From: Rahnella variigena
Lineage (GTDB): Bacteria > Pseudomonadota > Gammaproteobacteria > Enterobacterales > Enterobacteriaceae
Length of the DNA stretch: 64,000 nucleotides
Direction: 5' to 3'
Assembly (NCBI RefSeq): GCF_003610915.1
Contig: NZ_NSDJ01000002.1
Coordinates: forward strand, 124,001-188,000
Shown here: piece by piece, positions 17,623 to 27,451 of the stretch
How positions within the stretch are numbered: position 1 is the stretch's first letter
Layout of the letters: each line of letters begins with the position of its first letter
Made by a program: the position numbers and the translations under genes
The notes under the pieces: generated by a model
The model's database searches: none
The model's input: the letters and a program-made list of their open reading frames with translations, nothing else
What the model was told of the DNA's origin: nothing

Positions 17623-19167
17623 ATGATTGATCGTCGTTCGTTTATTAAAAGTGCGGGGGCACTTACCGTTGCTGCGGCAACGCATTCTCTGTGGCTGGGA
17701 AATGCTTTTGCTGCGGAGACAGATAAACCGAAAAAAGGCGGCCATCTGGTCGTCGGCGTAGATAACGCCTCAAGTACTGACCGTCTGGATCCAGCGTTCT
17801 GGTTCGAAACTTATATGTATTTCGTTGGCTCGCAGATGTTTAACAATCTGGTGGAAATCGACGAAAACGCGAAGCTCGCGCCGTCGCTGGCCGAGTCGTG
17901 GGCTTCCACTGACGGCAGCAAAACCTGGGTGCTGAAAATCCGTCAGGGCGTGCAGTTCCATGACGGTCGCTCACTGGGCGCGAAAGACGTGGTGTATTCC
18001 CTTAATCACCATCGTGGCGAGAAATCCACGTCGCCGGTGAAAGGGTATCTGGATCCGGTCAGTTCCATTGAAGCTACCGGTGAACATGAAGTGACGATCA
18101 AACTCACCGCGCCGGACGTCGAATTCGTCTGGCTGCTGAGCGCCGTGCATTTCGCCATTACCGCTGAAAACGAAAGCTTTGATAAAGGCATCGGTACCGG
18201 CGCCTTTATCCTGGAGAAATTCCAGCCGGGCGTCACCACGCTGACCAAACGCAATCCGAACTACTGGAACAGCGAACGTGGTCATGTCGATTCGGTCGAA
18301 ACGCTGGCAATGAACGATTCTACTGCCCGTGTGGCCGCGCTGGTCAGCGGATCGGCGCAACTGATTAACCGCGTGAATCCGCGCATTGTCAGCCGCATCG
18401 AGCGTATGCCGAACCTCAAACTGGTGCGTGCCAAAGACAGCATGATTTACACCTTCCCGGGGCTGTCGAATCTCGCGCCGTTCGATAATGTTGATGGCCG
18501 TCTGGCGCTGAAATACGCCATTGATCGTCAGAAAATAATCGACACCGTGCTCGGCGGTTATGCCAGCGTGGCGAATGACAACCCGATCTTCCCGTCGAAC
18601 CGTTACTTCGCGAAAGACATTCCGCAGCGTCCGTACGACCCAGAAAAAGCGCAATTCCACTGGAAGAAGTCTGGTTTCAGCGGTCCGCTGACGCTGAATG
18701 TGGCTGATGCCGGTTTCCCCGGCGCAGTCGATGCCGGTCAGATTTATCAGCAATCCGCGGCCAAAGCGGGCATTAACCTGAATGTGGTACGCGTGCCGGA
18801 CGATGCGTTCTGGAATGATATCTGGCAGAAGAAAGCTTTTGTTTCGTCTAACTGGGCAAACCGTCCGACTGCTGATGCGCTGCTTTCACTGGTGTTCACC
18901 AGCCAGTCTTCGTGGAACGAATCGGCGTGGCATGTGCCTGAGTTCGATGCGATGGTGAAAGCCGCACGCGGTGAACCGGACGAAGCGCGCCGCAAGCAGA
19001 TTTATCACGATATTCAGGTGATGCTGGTCGATCAGGGCAGCGAAATCATTCCGCTGTATGCCGATGCGCTCGATGGCTGTTCTTCCAAAATCAAAGGGTT
19101 CACCTCCGTTCCGGGGATGCCGCTGAGTGGCAACCGCGCGGCGGAAAAAGTCTGGATCGAAGGCTGA
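17623..19167 (+). CDS. ABC importer periplasmic binding protein, family 5 (Dpp/Opp/Nik type), Tat signal
   Basis: The 514-residue protein is a family 5 solute-binding protein: GGHLVVGVDNASSTDRLDP, VEIDENAKLAPSLAESW and VQFHDGRSLGAKDVVYSL are typical blocks. The N-terminus has a twin-arginine motif (DRRSFIKSAG) followed by a hydrophobic stretch and NAFAAE cleavage site, so export through Tat is likely, which is uncommon for this family. It lies between mmuM and two permease genes and so feeds the same importer. Substrate is not evident from sequence. The MetJ operator and methyltransferase point to a sulfur compound such as S-methylmethionine or a methionine-containing peptide. Confidence 0.88.
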   Translation: MIDRRSFIKSAGALTVAAATHSLWLGNAFAAETDKPKKGGHLVVGVDNASSTDRLDPAFWFETYMYFVGSQMFNNLVEIDENAKLAPSLAESWASTDGSKTWVLKIRQGVQFHDGRSLGAKDVVYSLNHHRGEKSTSPVKGYLDPVSSIEATGEHEVTIKLTAPDVEFVWLLSAVHFAITAENESFDKGIGTGAFILEKFQPGVTTLTKRNPNYWNSERGHVDSVETLAMNDSTARVAALVSGSAQLINRVNPRIVSRIERMPNLKLVRAKDSMIYTFPGLSNLAPFDNVDGRLALKYAIDRQKIIDTVLGGYASVANDNPIFPSNRYFAKDIPQRPYDPEKAQFHWKKSGFSGPLTLNVADAGFPGAVDAGQIYQQSAAKAGINLNVVRVPDDAFWNDIWQKKAFVSSNWANRPTADALLSLVFTSQSSWNESAWHVPEFDAMVKAARGEPDEARRKQIYHDIQVMLVDQGSEIIPLYADALDGCSSKIKGFTSVPGMPLSGNRAAEKVWIEG

Positions 19168-19180
19168 ACCGGGTAAAAAT

Positions 19181-20200
19181 ATGTCTGACTTATCTGCACA
19201 ACAGAAAGCGACTCAACGGCCTGCGGGCCGTTTTTCGCAACCTCATTCCGGCCTTCTGAGCATGGTGCTGGTGCGCCTGTTTTATGGCGTGCTGGTGGTG
19301 CTCGCGGTCTCGGTGCTGATTTTTGCCGGTGTGCAGCTGCTGCCGGGCAATGCCGCGACGGCTATTCTGGGCCAGAGCGCGACGCCGGATGCCATTCGCG
19401 AACTGAATCTCCAGCTCGGGCTGGATAAACCGGCCGTCAGCCGCTATCTGAGCTGGTTGTTTGGCGTGCTGCACGGTGATTTCGGCACCAGTTTTTCTAC
19501 CCGTGAAGCCATCAGCGGTCCGCTGTTTACCCGTCTGGGCAATACGCTGTTTCTAGCCGGATGCACCGCCGCGATTGCGGTTCCGCTGGCGCTGCTGATC
19601 GGGTTTATCTCAGTGCGCTATCACGGCAGTGTTATTGATACGCTGCTCAATGTGATCACCCGCGCGACGGTCGCGTTGCCGGAGTTTTTCTCCGGTTATC
19701 TGCTGATCCTGATTTTTGCCATCACGCTGGCGTGGGCGCCAAGCAACAGCAGTATCACGGCAGATATGCCGCTGACGGCCAAACTTTCAGCGATTTCCCT
19801 GCCGTGTGCCACGCTGGTGCTGGCGATCCTCGGGCATATGAGCAACATGACCCGTGCTGCGCTGATTGCCGCGCAAAGTTCGGCGTATGTCGACACTGCG
19901 CTGCTGAAAGGGTTGTCGCCGTCGCGCATTTTGTGGCGTCACGTTTTACCCAATGCTATCGGGCCGATTATTAACGTCGTGGCGATTAATCTGGCGTATC
20001 TGATGGTTGGCGTGGTGATTGTCGAAAACGTGTTTGTGTATCCGGGACTCGGACAATACATGGTCGACAGCATCAGCAAGCGTGATATTCCGGTGATGCA
20101 GGACTGCGCGCTGTTACTGGCCGGCATTTATATCCTGCTGAATTTGCTGGCAGATGTGATGGCGCTGATCTCAAATCCGCGTTTACGCCACAACCGCTGA
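19181..20200 (+). CDS. ABC importer permease, DppB/NikB type
   Basis: The product (339 residues) is a multi-spanning inner-membrane permease with the N-terminal pattern of the DppB group (VRLFYGVLVVLAVSVLIFAG, then QLLPGNAATAILG). The EAA coupling loop is visible near IAAQSSAYVDTALLKGLSPS with RILWRHVLPNAIGPI. The ATG at 19181 was chosen because it follows GGG and lies 13 bases after the binding-protein stop. The longer frame from 19127 would overlap that gene. Partner of the next permease. Confidence 0.9.
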   Translation: MSDLSAQQKATQRPAGRFSQPHSGLLSMVLVRLFYGVLVVLAVSVLIFAGVQLLPGNAATAILGQSATPDAIRELNLQLGLDKPAVSRYLSWLFGVLHGDFGTSFSTREAISGPLFTRLGNTLFLAGCTAAIAVPLALLIGFISVRYHGSVIDTLLNVITRATVALPEFFSGYLLILIFAITLAWAPSNSSITADMPLTAKLSAISLPCATLVLAILGHMSNMTRAALIAAQSSAYVDTALLKGLSPSRILWRHVLPNAIGPIINVVAINLAYLMVGVVIVENVFVYPGLGQYMVDSISKRDIPVMQDCALLLAGIYILLNLLADVMALISNPRLRHNR

Positions 20201-20218
20201 ATCTTAGGAATAGTTGTC

Positions 20219-21034
20219 ATGCCTGCATTAAAACCTGCTTCGATTCTCGGCCTGCTGGTGCTGAGTCTGTTTATTGTTATCGCCATTTTTGCTCCGTGGC
20301 TGGCGCCTCATGCACCGGATCAGACGCTCGGCATGTCGTGGGATTTACCGGGACCCAACGCACTTCTTGGCACCGATAATCTCGGACGTGATCTGCTTTC
20401 CCGGCTGATCTGGGGCACACGCGTTTCCCTGGGCGTGACCGCGCTGGCGGCGCTGGTGGCGTTTATCGTCGGCTGTACGCTGGGCTTTATCGCCGGACTG
20501 CACGGTGGCTGGCTGGATCAGGTGATTTCCCGCTGCAACGATATCGTGATGGCGATCCCGACGCTGATCCTGGCACTGATCGTGCTGGCTGTGTTACCTA
20601 AAACCATTCTGGTGCTGACGCTGGTGCTCGGTTTACTGGAATCTACCCGTGTACTGCGTGTGGCACGTTCTCTCGCGGTGGATATCGGCGTGATGGAATT
20701 TGTCGATGTGGCGCGTCTGCGCGGCGAAAGCCTCGGCTGGATCCTGTGGCGGGTCATTTTACCGAATGCATTACAGACGTTAATTGCCGAATTCGGCCTG
20801 CGTTTTATCTTCATTTTGCTGTTCCTTTCCGCGCTGTCTTTCCTCGGTTTAGGCGTTCAGCCACCGACCGCCGACTGGGGCGGACTGGCACGCGATAACA
20901 AAGACGGCATTCTGTTTGGTGTCTGGGCGGCATTAATTCCAGGCGGTGCCATTGCCGTGCTGGCGCTGGCGGTCAACGCAGTGGCGGACTGGCTGATGAG
21001 CGGTCAGCGTCGCGTCTGGGGGAAAAAAGCATGA
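20219..21034 (+). CDS. ABC importer permease, DppC/NikC type
   Basis: The 271-residue second permease has the DppC-type start (LVLSLFIVIAIFAPWLAPHAPDQ in part, then LLGTDNLGRDLLSRLIWGTR) and an EAA loop at VDVARLRGESLGWILWRVILPN. The SFLGLGVQPPTADWGGL ending is typical of the group. TTAGGAA precedes the ATG. The last codon overlaps the ATP-binding gene by four bases (ATGA), so the subunits are translationally coupled. Confidence 0.92.
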   Translation: MPALKPASILGLLVLSLFIVIAIFAPWLAPHAPDQTLGMSWDLPGPNALLGTDNLGRDLLSRLIWGTRVSLGVTALAALVAFIVGCTLGFIAGLHGGWLDQVISRCNDIVMAIPTLILALIVLAVLPKTILVLTLVLGLLESTRVLRVARSLAVDIGVMEFVDVARLRGESLGWILWRVILPNALQTLIAEFGLRFIFILLFLSALSFLGLGVQPPTADWGGLARDNKDGILFGVWAALIPGGAIAVLALAVNAVADWLMSGQRRVWGKKA

Positions 21035-22620
21035 ATGAACAGTTACTGAACGTTGAAAACTTGTGTGTGGTTTCGCAGGGAAAAAGTCCGCGCACGCTGG
21101 TGGATAATGTCTCTTTTACCGTCAGACGCGGCGAAGTGCTCGGACTGATTGGTGAATCAGGTGCGGGCAAATCGACCATCGGACTGGCAATCCTCGGGCA
21201 TTGCCGTCAGGGGATGCGCATTCAGTCAGGCAAGATTGCCTTCAGCGGGCAGGACCTGACGCAGCTTTCTGACCGACAGTTGCGTCAGGTGCGCGGCAGG
21301 CAAATTGCCTATGTGGCGCAATCTGCCGGTGCGGCGTTTAATCCGGCGATAACGCTCGGCGAGCAGGTGATTGAAGCAGCGCTGAAACACAATATTTTTA
21401 ACCGCCAGCAGGCGCAGGCGAGGGCAATTGAGCTGTTCGAACAGCTTGGTTTGCCGGAGCCGCAGCAGTTTTATCAGCGCTATCCGCATCAGGTTTCCGG
21501 TGGCCAGTTACAGCGGGCGATGATTGCGATGGCACTTTGCGCGGGGCCGGAACTGCTGATTTTCGATGAGCCGACGACGGCACTGGATGTTACCACGCAG
21601 CTCGGCGTGCTAAAGGCTATCAGCGATGTCATTCGTCTTTCCGGCGTGGCGGCGATTTATATCAGCCATGATCTGGCGGTGGTCGCGCAGATAAGCCATC
21701 ACATTATGGTATTGCAGCATGGCAAAATGGTGGAGCACGCGCCGACGGCACAACTGCTGGCTGAGCCTCAGCAGGATTACACCCGCCGCCTGTTACAGGC
21801 GCAGGGCAAGACCAAAACACCGCAAACCGGCGACGCGCCGCTGATGCTGACGATCAGTAATATCAGCGCCCGCTATCATGCGCAGCCGGTGCTGCAAAAC
21901 ATCTCACTCAGTTTGCCGCGTGGCCGCACGCTGGCGGTCATTGGTGAATCGGGTTCAGGCAAATCGACCCTCGGAAAAGTGATTTGCGGATTACTGGTGC
22001 CGGAATCAGGAGATGTCAGCCTGGAGCAGACCTTACTTCCCGCCGGACTGCGTCAGCGCAGCCGCGTGCAATTGCGCGATGTACAGATGATCCATCAGAT
22101 CCCTGATACGGCGCTTAACCCGAAAGAGCGTATCGGCGGCCAGATTTCGCGCGTGCTGGCGTGTTTTACCACGCTGAACCGCAGTGAGCGTGAGGCACGG
22201 GTAAAAGCTTTGCTGGCGCAAGTCGGGCTTAATGCTGAACTGGCAGAGCGTTTTCCTGATGCGCTTTCCGGCGGTCAGAAACAGCGCGTTTGTATCGCGC
22301 GGGCACTGGCGGCTGAACCCAAAGTTATCGTTTGTGATGAGCCCACCTCGGCACTCGACCCGTTAGTCGCCCGCGATGTGCTGGCATTACTGCGCCAGAT
22401 CCAGCAAGACACCGGCATTTCTTACCTGTTCATCACTCACGACTTGCAGGTGGTGCGGGAAGTCGCCGATGACGTCGCGGTGCTAAAACAGGGCGTGATT
22501 GTGCGCCAGGGCCCGGTCAGCTCCACTTTGGCCGAACCGCTGGACGATTACACCCGCGAATTGCTGCACTCCGTACCTGAGATTCGGGTCGGCTGGCTGG
22601 AAGAAATGTTTGCTAATTAA
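21031..22620 (+). CDS. ABC importer ATP-binding protein, two fused nucleotide-binding domains
   Basis: This 529-residue protein carries two complete ATPase domains, equivalent to DppD plus DppF in one chain (YejF/GsiA-like architecture). Domain 1 has Walker A GESGAGKST, signature VSGGQLQR and Walker B LLIFDEPTTALD. Domain 2 has GESGSGKST, LSGGQKQR and VIVCDEPTSALD. It completes a full importer: binding protein, two permeases and one fused ATPase. It is the last gene of the mmuM operon. A repeat pair follows instead of a clear terminator. Confidence 0.93.
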   Translation: MNEQLLNVENLCVVSQGKSPRTLVDNVSFTVRRGEVLGLIGESGAGKSTIGLAILGHCRQGMRIQSGKIAFSGQDLTQLSDRQLRQVRGRQIAYVAQSAGAAFNPAITLGEQVIEAALKHNIFNRQQAQARAIELFEQLGLPEPQQFYQRYPHQVSGGQLQRAMIAMALCAGPELLIFDEPTTALDVTTQLGVLKAISDVIRLSGVAAIYISHDLAVVAQISHHIMVLQHGKMVEHAPTAQLLAEPQQDYTRRLLQAQGKTKTPQTGDAPLMLTISNISARYHAQPVLQNISLSLPRGRTLAVIGESGSGKSTLGKVICGLLVPESGDVSLEQTLLPAGLRQRSRVQLRDVQMIHQIPDTALNPKERIGGQISRVLACFTTLNRSEREARVKALLAQVGLNAELAERFPDALSGGQKQRVCIARALAAEPKVIVCDEPTSALDPLVARDVLALLRQIQQDTGISYLFITHDLQVVREVADDVAVLKQGVIVRQGPVSSTLAEPLDDYTRELLHSVPEIRVGWLEEMFAN

Positions 22621-22651
22621 TACTCCTCCTCCTGCCCGGCGGTTTCGTTGT

Positions 22652-22778
22652 GCTCCTCCCCCTGCGAAGGGGGAGGCGGGAGGGGGTATTAATGACGAAA
22701 AGAAAGCTTAAGTGAATTTCAACGTTATCGACTGACCTTAATACCCCACCCCAACCCTCCCCTTCGCAGGGGAGGGAG
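22652..22778. repeat. Paired palindromic repeat (REPIN-like), locus 3
   Basis: Unit A (22652-22692, plus, CTCCTCCCCCTGCGAAGGGG then GAGGCGGGAGGGGGTATTAA) faces unit B (about 22740-22778, minus). Order and spacing match locus 1, with a different spacer. An extra CTCCTCCTG fragment at 22623-22635 may be a remnant of another unit. It lies just past the ABC ATPase stop codon and could act as an mRNA-stabilising or terminating structure. Confidence 0.8.
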
Positions 22779-22822
22779 CAGAATGGTCATCCTTATTTAC
22801 ACTTTCCTAATATTCTCTTCGC

Positions 22823-22849
22823 TAAAGATTCCTTTATTTATACCGATAA
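22823..22849 (+). promoter_or_regulatory. FliA (sigma-28) promoter of chemoreceptor gene
   Basis: TAAAGATT (22823-22830), exactly 11 bases, then ACCGATAA (22842-22849) matches the flagellar class 3 consensus TAAAGTTT-N11-GCCGATAA. It lies 110 bases before the chemoreceptor start codon. This places the gene in the motility regulon. Confidence 0.85.
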
Positions 22850-22958
22850 CCCTGTTGGATTAAATAAATATCTGCAAAGTAGTTCCTCTATGTAATCAAT
22901 ATTTTGAAATATTTTTTCATTGTATTTATTTTATTGGCCAGGAAACAAGGGAGAAGGA

Positions 22959-24623
22959 ATGTTTAAAGCGATCAACAATATGCGTGTCGGTGCCCGTCTG
23001 GGTGCGGCATTTAGTCTGGTGATACTGCTGCTGATCATCGTCAGCGTAACGGCAGTGACGAAAATAAGCAGTATTAACAGCACTATCGAACAAATAGTCA
23101 GCGACCGTTATGTCAAAGTGCGGCTGGCATTTGATGTCCGTGACGGGGTGAACGATCAGATTAAATATCTTCGCGGTATTGTCATCGATACCAAAAATCC
23201 TGAGCAAAATAAAAAACGTTATTTACAGCTTGATGACACCGTTAAACAAACTAATTTAGCGATGGATAAAATCGCCGCTATCCAGACGACGGTGACAGGC
23301 AAACAAAAGATTAAAGCGTTGCAGGATGCCAGTGACACCTTTGAAGCCGCGAAAGAACAACTGGTCAATTTAGCGCGTGCCGGGGATATGGACGGCGCGA
23401 CGGAATTCGTTCTGCGCAAACTGACTACGTCACAAAATGCTTATCTGGATCTGGCAACGGCGTTTGCCGACTCGCAGGATCAGCAGTTACAGAGCGAAGG
23501 CAAAACGGCGATTGCCGATGGCGCAACGGCGATTCAGCTGACACTGATTTTCTCCGCGCTGGCGATTCTGGTGGCGGCCACGCTGGGCTTTTTCCTCACC
23601 CGTTCTATCACCCGTCCGCTGAATACTGCCGTAAAAGTGGCAGAAAACGTCGCGGCAGGGGATCTGACCACGCAAATCCACGTGAGTTCAAACGATGAAA
23701 CCGGTCAGCTCATGCAGGGGTTGAAAAACATGAACGAAAACCTGCTGAAGATTGTGACCGAAGTGCGTGCGGGTACCAACGCGATCCACAGCGCCTCGGG
23801 TGAAATCGCGGCCGGAAACCTGGATTTGTCTTCACGCACCGAACAGCAGGCCAGTTCGCTGGAAGAAACGGCCTCGGCCATGGAGCAGATGACCGCGACT
23901 GTGAAGCAGAATGCCGATAACGCGCGTCAGGCCAATCAGCTGGCGGCGCAGGCTTCCCGCGTGGCTGTGCAGGGCGGAGAAGTGGTGGGCGAAGTGGTTC
24001 ACACCATGGAAGGCATCAACGCGTCTTCACGCAAAATCGTCGATATCATTGCCGTAATTGACGGCATTGCGTTCCAGACCAATATTCTGGCGCTGAATGC
24101 TGCGGTTGAAGCCGCGCGCGCCGGTGAGCAGGGGCGCGGTTTTGCGGTAGTGGCCTCTGAGGTGCGGAATCTGGCGCAACGATCTGCCAGTGCTGCGAAA
24201 GAGATCAAAGTGCTGATTGACGATTCTGTAGCGAAAGTGGATAACGGCACGCAACTGGTCGCCAAAGCCGGTTCGACGATGGCGGAAGTGGTGTCCAGCG
24301 TGAAAAGCGTGACCGACATTGTGGGCGAAATCGCTATCGCCAGTAACGAACAAAGCACCGGCATTGAGGAAATTAATAAAGCCATTACGCAGATGGATGA
24401 AGTGACGCAGCAGAACGCCGCACTGGTTCAGGAAGCGTCGTCGGCAGCGTATTCTCTCAATGAGCAGGCGGAGCGTTTATCACAAGCCATCAGCATCTTT
24501 AAAGTCAGCGCAGGTTCTGCGACGGCGGCGGTGCGTAAGGCTGCTCACGCGAAAACACCGGCCTTGTTGTCAAACCGCCAGCCGGTTCCTGCCGTTGAAG
24601 AAGGTAACTGGGAAACTTTTTAA
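22959..24623 (+). CDS. Methyl-accepting chemotaxis protein with NWETF tail
   Basis: This 554-residue transmembrane chemoreceptor has a first membrane segment (about residues 12-32) and a periplasmic four-helix-type ligand domain. A second membrane segment ([13 protein letters not shown], about 205-222) and a HAMP domain lead to a long cytoplasmic coiled coil. The signalling tip, read around [20 protein letters not shown] and [19 protein letters not shown], is the highly conserved CheA/CheW-binding region. The last five residues NWETF are the tether for CheR and CheB, so this is a high-abundance Tar/Tsr-type receptor. The ATG at 22959 has AGGGAG upstream, and the earlier frame start at 22920 lacks one. 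Ligand unknown. Confidence 0.95.
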   Translation: MFKAINNMRVGARLGAAFSLVILLLIIVSVTAVTKISSINSTIEQIVSDRYVKVRLAFDVRDGVNDQIKYLRGIVIDTKNPEQNKKRYLQLDDTVKQTNLAMDKIAAIQTTVTGKQKIKALQDASDTFEAAKEQLVNLARAGDMDGATEFVLRKLTTSQNAYLDLATAFADSQDQQLQSEGKTAIADGATAIQLTLIFSALAILVAATLGFFLTRSITRPLNTAVKVAENVAAGDLTTQIHVSSNDETGQLMQGLKNMNENLLKIVTEVRAGTNAIHSASGEIAAGNLDLSSRTEQQASSLEETASAMEQMTATVKQNADNARQANQLAAQASRVAVQGGEVVGEVVHTMEGINASSRKIVDIIAVIDGIAFQTNILALNAAVEAARAGEQGRGFAVVASEVRNLAQRSASAAKEIKVLIDDSVAKVDNGTQLVAKAGSTMAEVVSSVKSVTDIVGEIAIASNEQSTGIEEINKAITQMDEVTQQNAALVQEASSAAYSLNEQAERLSQAISIFKVSAGSATAAVRKAAHAKTPALLSNRQPVPAVEEGNWETF

Positions 24624-24663
24624 ACTTCCGCATAGTTTCTGAAAAATTTCTGTTTTACGTCTG

Positions 24664-24692
24664 AAACCCGACAAATTCTGTCGGGTTTTTTA
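24664..24692 (+). terminator. Rho-independent terminator after chemoreceptor gene
   Basis: ACCCGACA pairs with TGTCGGGT around a five-base loop and is followed by TTTTT. It ends the chemoreceptor transcript before the beta-lactamase gene. Confidence 0.85.
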
Positions 24693-24748
24693 CTTTATGT
24701 GTCAGCTTTTGCCATAATCCCTTCGCCAATATAAAGGAGAAGGCTTTG

Positions 24749-25636
24749 ATGATGAAAAATACCCTGCGTAAAACCGTGCTGATGGCAGCGGCTGTGGTGC
24801 CAATGCTCGCATTCAGCGCGCCGTCATGGGCGCAAACTGCGACGAAAATGACGTCAGTTCAGCAACAGCTGACGGCGTTGGAAAAAGAAAGCGGCGGACG
24901 TCTTGGCGTGATGCTGATTGATACGGCGGACAACTCGCAAATTGCTTATCGTGCGGATGAACGTTTTGCGATGTGCAGCACCAGTAAGTTCATGGCGGCT
25001 TCGGCGATCCTGAAAGAGAGCGAAGTGAAGAAAAATCTCCTTACTCAGCATGTCGCGTTGAAAAAATCGGATCTGGTGAATTACAACCCGATTACCGAAA
25101 AGCATCTCAACGAGGGTATGACGATTGGCGAACTGGCGGCAGCGGCCTTGCAATACAGTGATAACACCGCCATGAATAAGCTTATCGAACATCTCGGCGG
25201 GCCACACAAAGTCACCGATTATGCACGTACGCTGGGCGACAACACTTTCCGTCTGGATCGCACCGAACCGACGCTGAACACCGCCATTCCGGGCGATGAG
25301 CGCGACACCACGTCACCGCGTGCGATGGCGCTGAGCCTGCAACACGCGACGCTGGGCTCCGCGCTGGCGGAACCGCAGCGCGCACAACTGGTGGAATGGA
25401 TGAAAGGGAATACCACCGGCGCGATGAGCATCCGCGCAGGATTACCGGCGACCTGGATTGTCGGCGATAAAACCGGCAGCGGCGATTACGGCACGACCAA
25501 TGATATCGCAGTGATCTGGCCTGAAAACAAAGCGCCGCTGGTGCTGGTAACGTATTTCACCCAACCGGAAAAAGATGCAAAATCTCGTCGTGATGTGCTC
25601 GCCAGTGCGGCCAAGATAGTGACGCAGGGTTATTGA
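24749..25636 (+). CDS. bla: Class A beta-lactamase, RAHN/CTX-M-like
   Basis: A periplasmic serine beta-lactamase of 295 residues with a Sec signal peptide ending near PSWAQ. Active-site elements in order: C-S-T-S-K (S77 here, Ambler S70, K73), SDN (Ambler 130-132), E-P-T-L-N (Glu166 loop) and KTGSGDYG (234-241). Cys at Ambler 69 and Ser at 237 are seen in CTX-M and in chromosomal enzymes of Rahnella, which hydrolyse cephalosporins well. AAGGAG stands nine bases before the ATG at 24749; the next codon is also ATG. The flanking genes are ordinary chromosomal ones and there is no insertion sequence, so this is probably the species' resident enzyme. No LysR-type ampR-like regulator is adjacent. 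Substrate range is inferred. Confidence 0.94.
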   Translation: MMKNTLRKTVLMAAAVVPMLAFSAPSWAQTATKMTSVQQQLTALEKESGGRLGVMLIDTADNSQIAYRADERFAMCSTSKFMAASAILKESEVKKNLLTQHVALKKSDLVNYNPITEKHLNEGMTIGELAAAALQYSDNTAMNKLIEHLGGPHKVTDYARTLGDNTFRLDRTEPTLNTAIPGDERDTTSPRAMALSLQHATLGSALAEPQRAQLVEWMKGNTTGAMSIRAGLPATWIVGDKTGSGDYGTTNDIAVIWPENKAPLVLVTYFTQPEKDAKSRRDVLASAAKIVTQGY

Positions 25637-25669
25637 TCCACGCACATAAAGATCAATTAAAAAAATAAG

Positions 25670-25696
25670 AAAAGGGTCCGCAGGGACCCTTTTTTG
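25670..25696. terminator. Bidirectional terminator between bla and aldo/keto reductase
   Basis: AAGGGTCC-gcag-GGACCCTT with A-rich sequence on one side and TTTTTT on the other serves both convergent genes. Confidence 0.9.
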
Positions 25697-25719
25697 TGTC
25701 TGTTTAACGCCTGATCCGG

Positions 25720-26742
<1,023 letters not shown>

Positions 26743-27069
26743 TCATCTTGTGATTATGGGATTTCCCGTTGCGGGCAACGGCAGGTGATGTAGTGTCAGT
26801 CATACTAGACGCTGAACTTTCATCAGATTAGAGGGGGTTATCTGCAAGAGCTTATGAGCAGGATTCATGAATCAATATGAGGCCGTTGTTATATCCTTGA
26901 AAAGTGGCCCTGTATTAAAGGTTTTAATAAGCAGTAATAAAAGTCCGGATTATTTCGTCCCTAAGTGGAATTGATCTCGTTGTAATATATTTAAACATTT
27001 ATATCAGGCCAATATTCAGCCAGTTACTGGCGATATAATTATTATTGACACTTATCTGCTGTCCCCGAG

Positions 27070-27237
27070 ACTATAATTGCAATGTTCACTATGACGTCTG
27101 ATCCGGGTATCCCAACCTGTGCGGCGTCAAGCCTATCTGGCCAAACCTCTTCGCGATTTCGTCAGCAGGAAGTGCCTGCCGGGATCCCTGTTTAGCCTGT
27201 ATTTAACAGGCCGGAAGTGCTTTTTAGGCCTTTATTA
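27070..27237 (+). ncRNA. Candidate structured leader or small RNA upstream of dat
   Basis: A perfect TATAAT (about 27072-27077) has a TTGACA 21 bases upstream, a long spacing. The transcribed stretch could fold: GACG (27092) pairs with CGTC (27126) around CCGGG-tat-CCC, and CCTGTTTA/TTAACAGG forms another stem near 27187-27210. AGGCC...GGCCT followed by TTTATT near 27208-27236 resembles a weak terminator. It could be an attenuated leader of dat, whose ATG is another ~215 bases away, or an independent small RNA. I do not recognise a known riboswitch class. The rest of the 26710-27451 gap holds no credible gene and is AT-rich. Confidence 0.35.
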
Positions 27238-27451
27238 ATGACCCCGTAATGGGCTAAACTCAGCACGATCGTTCATTAAATCAGCAACATATTGATTAGT
27301 ATGCAAAATAATAAACAATTCTATACAAAATAAATTATTGAGGTGGGGGCAAAAAAGCCATATATTGGCCGCGTTTTTCACAGGGTACTTACTTTTAAAT
27401 TCCATTTATTCAATTGCGGCGTTACCAATAACCCGCGGTTGTAGGAGAGAT

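Noticed and set aside
17971..18753. 260-residue minus-strand frame
   Set aside because: It is antisense to the ABC binding-protein gene and shows no domain features.
27338..27451. 38-residue hydrophobic extension of the aminotransferase
   Set aside because: It looks like a membrane segment but class III aminotransferases are cytosolic; AGGAGA before the ATG at 27452 marks the real start.
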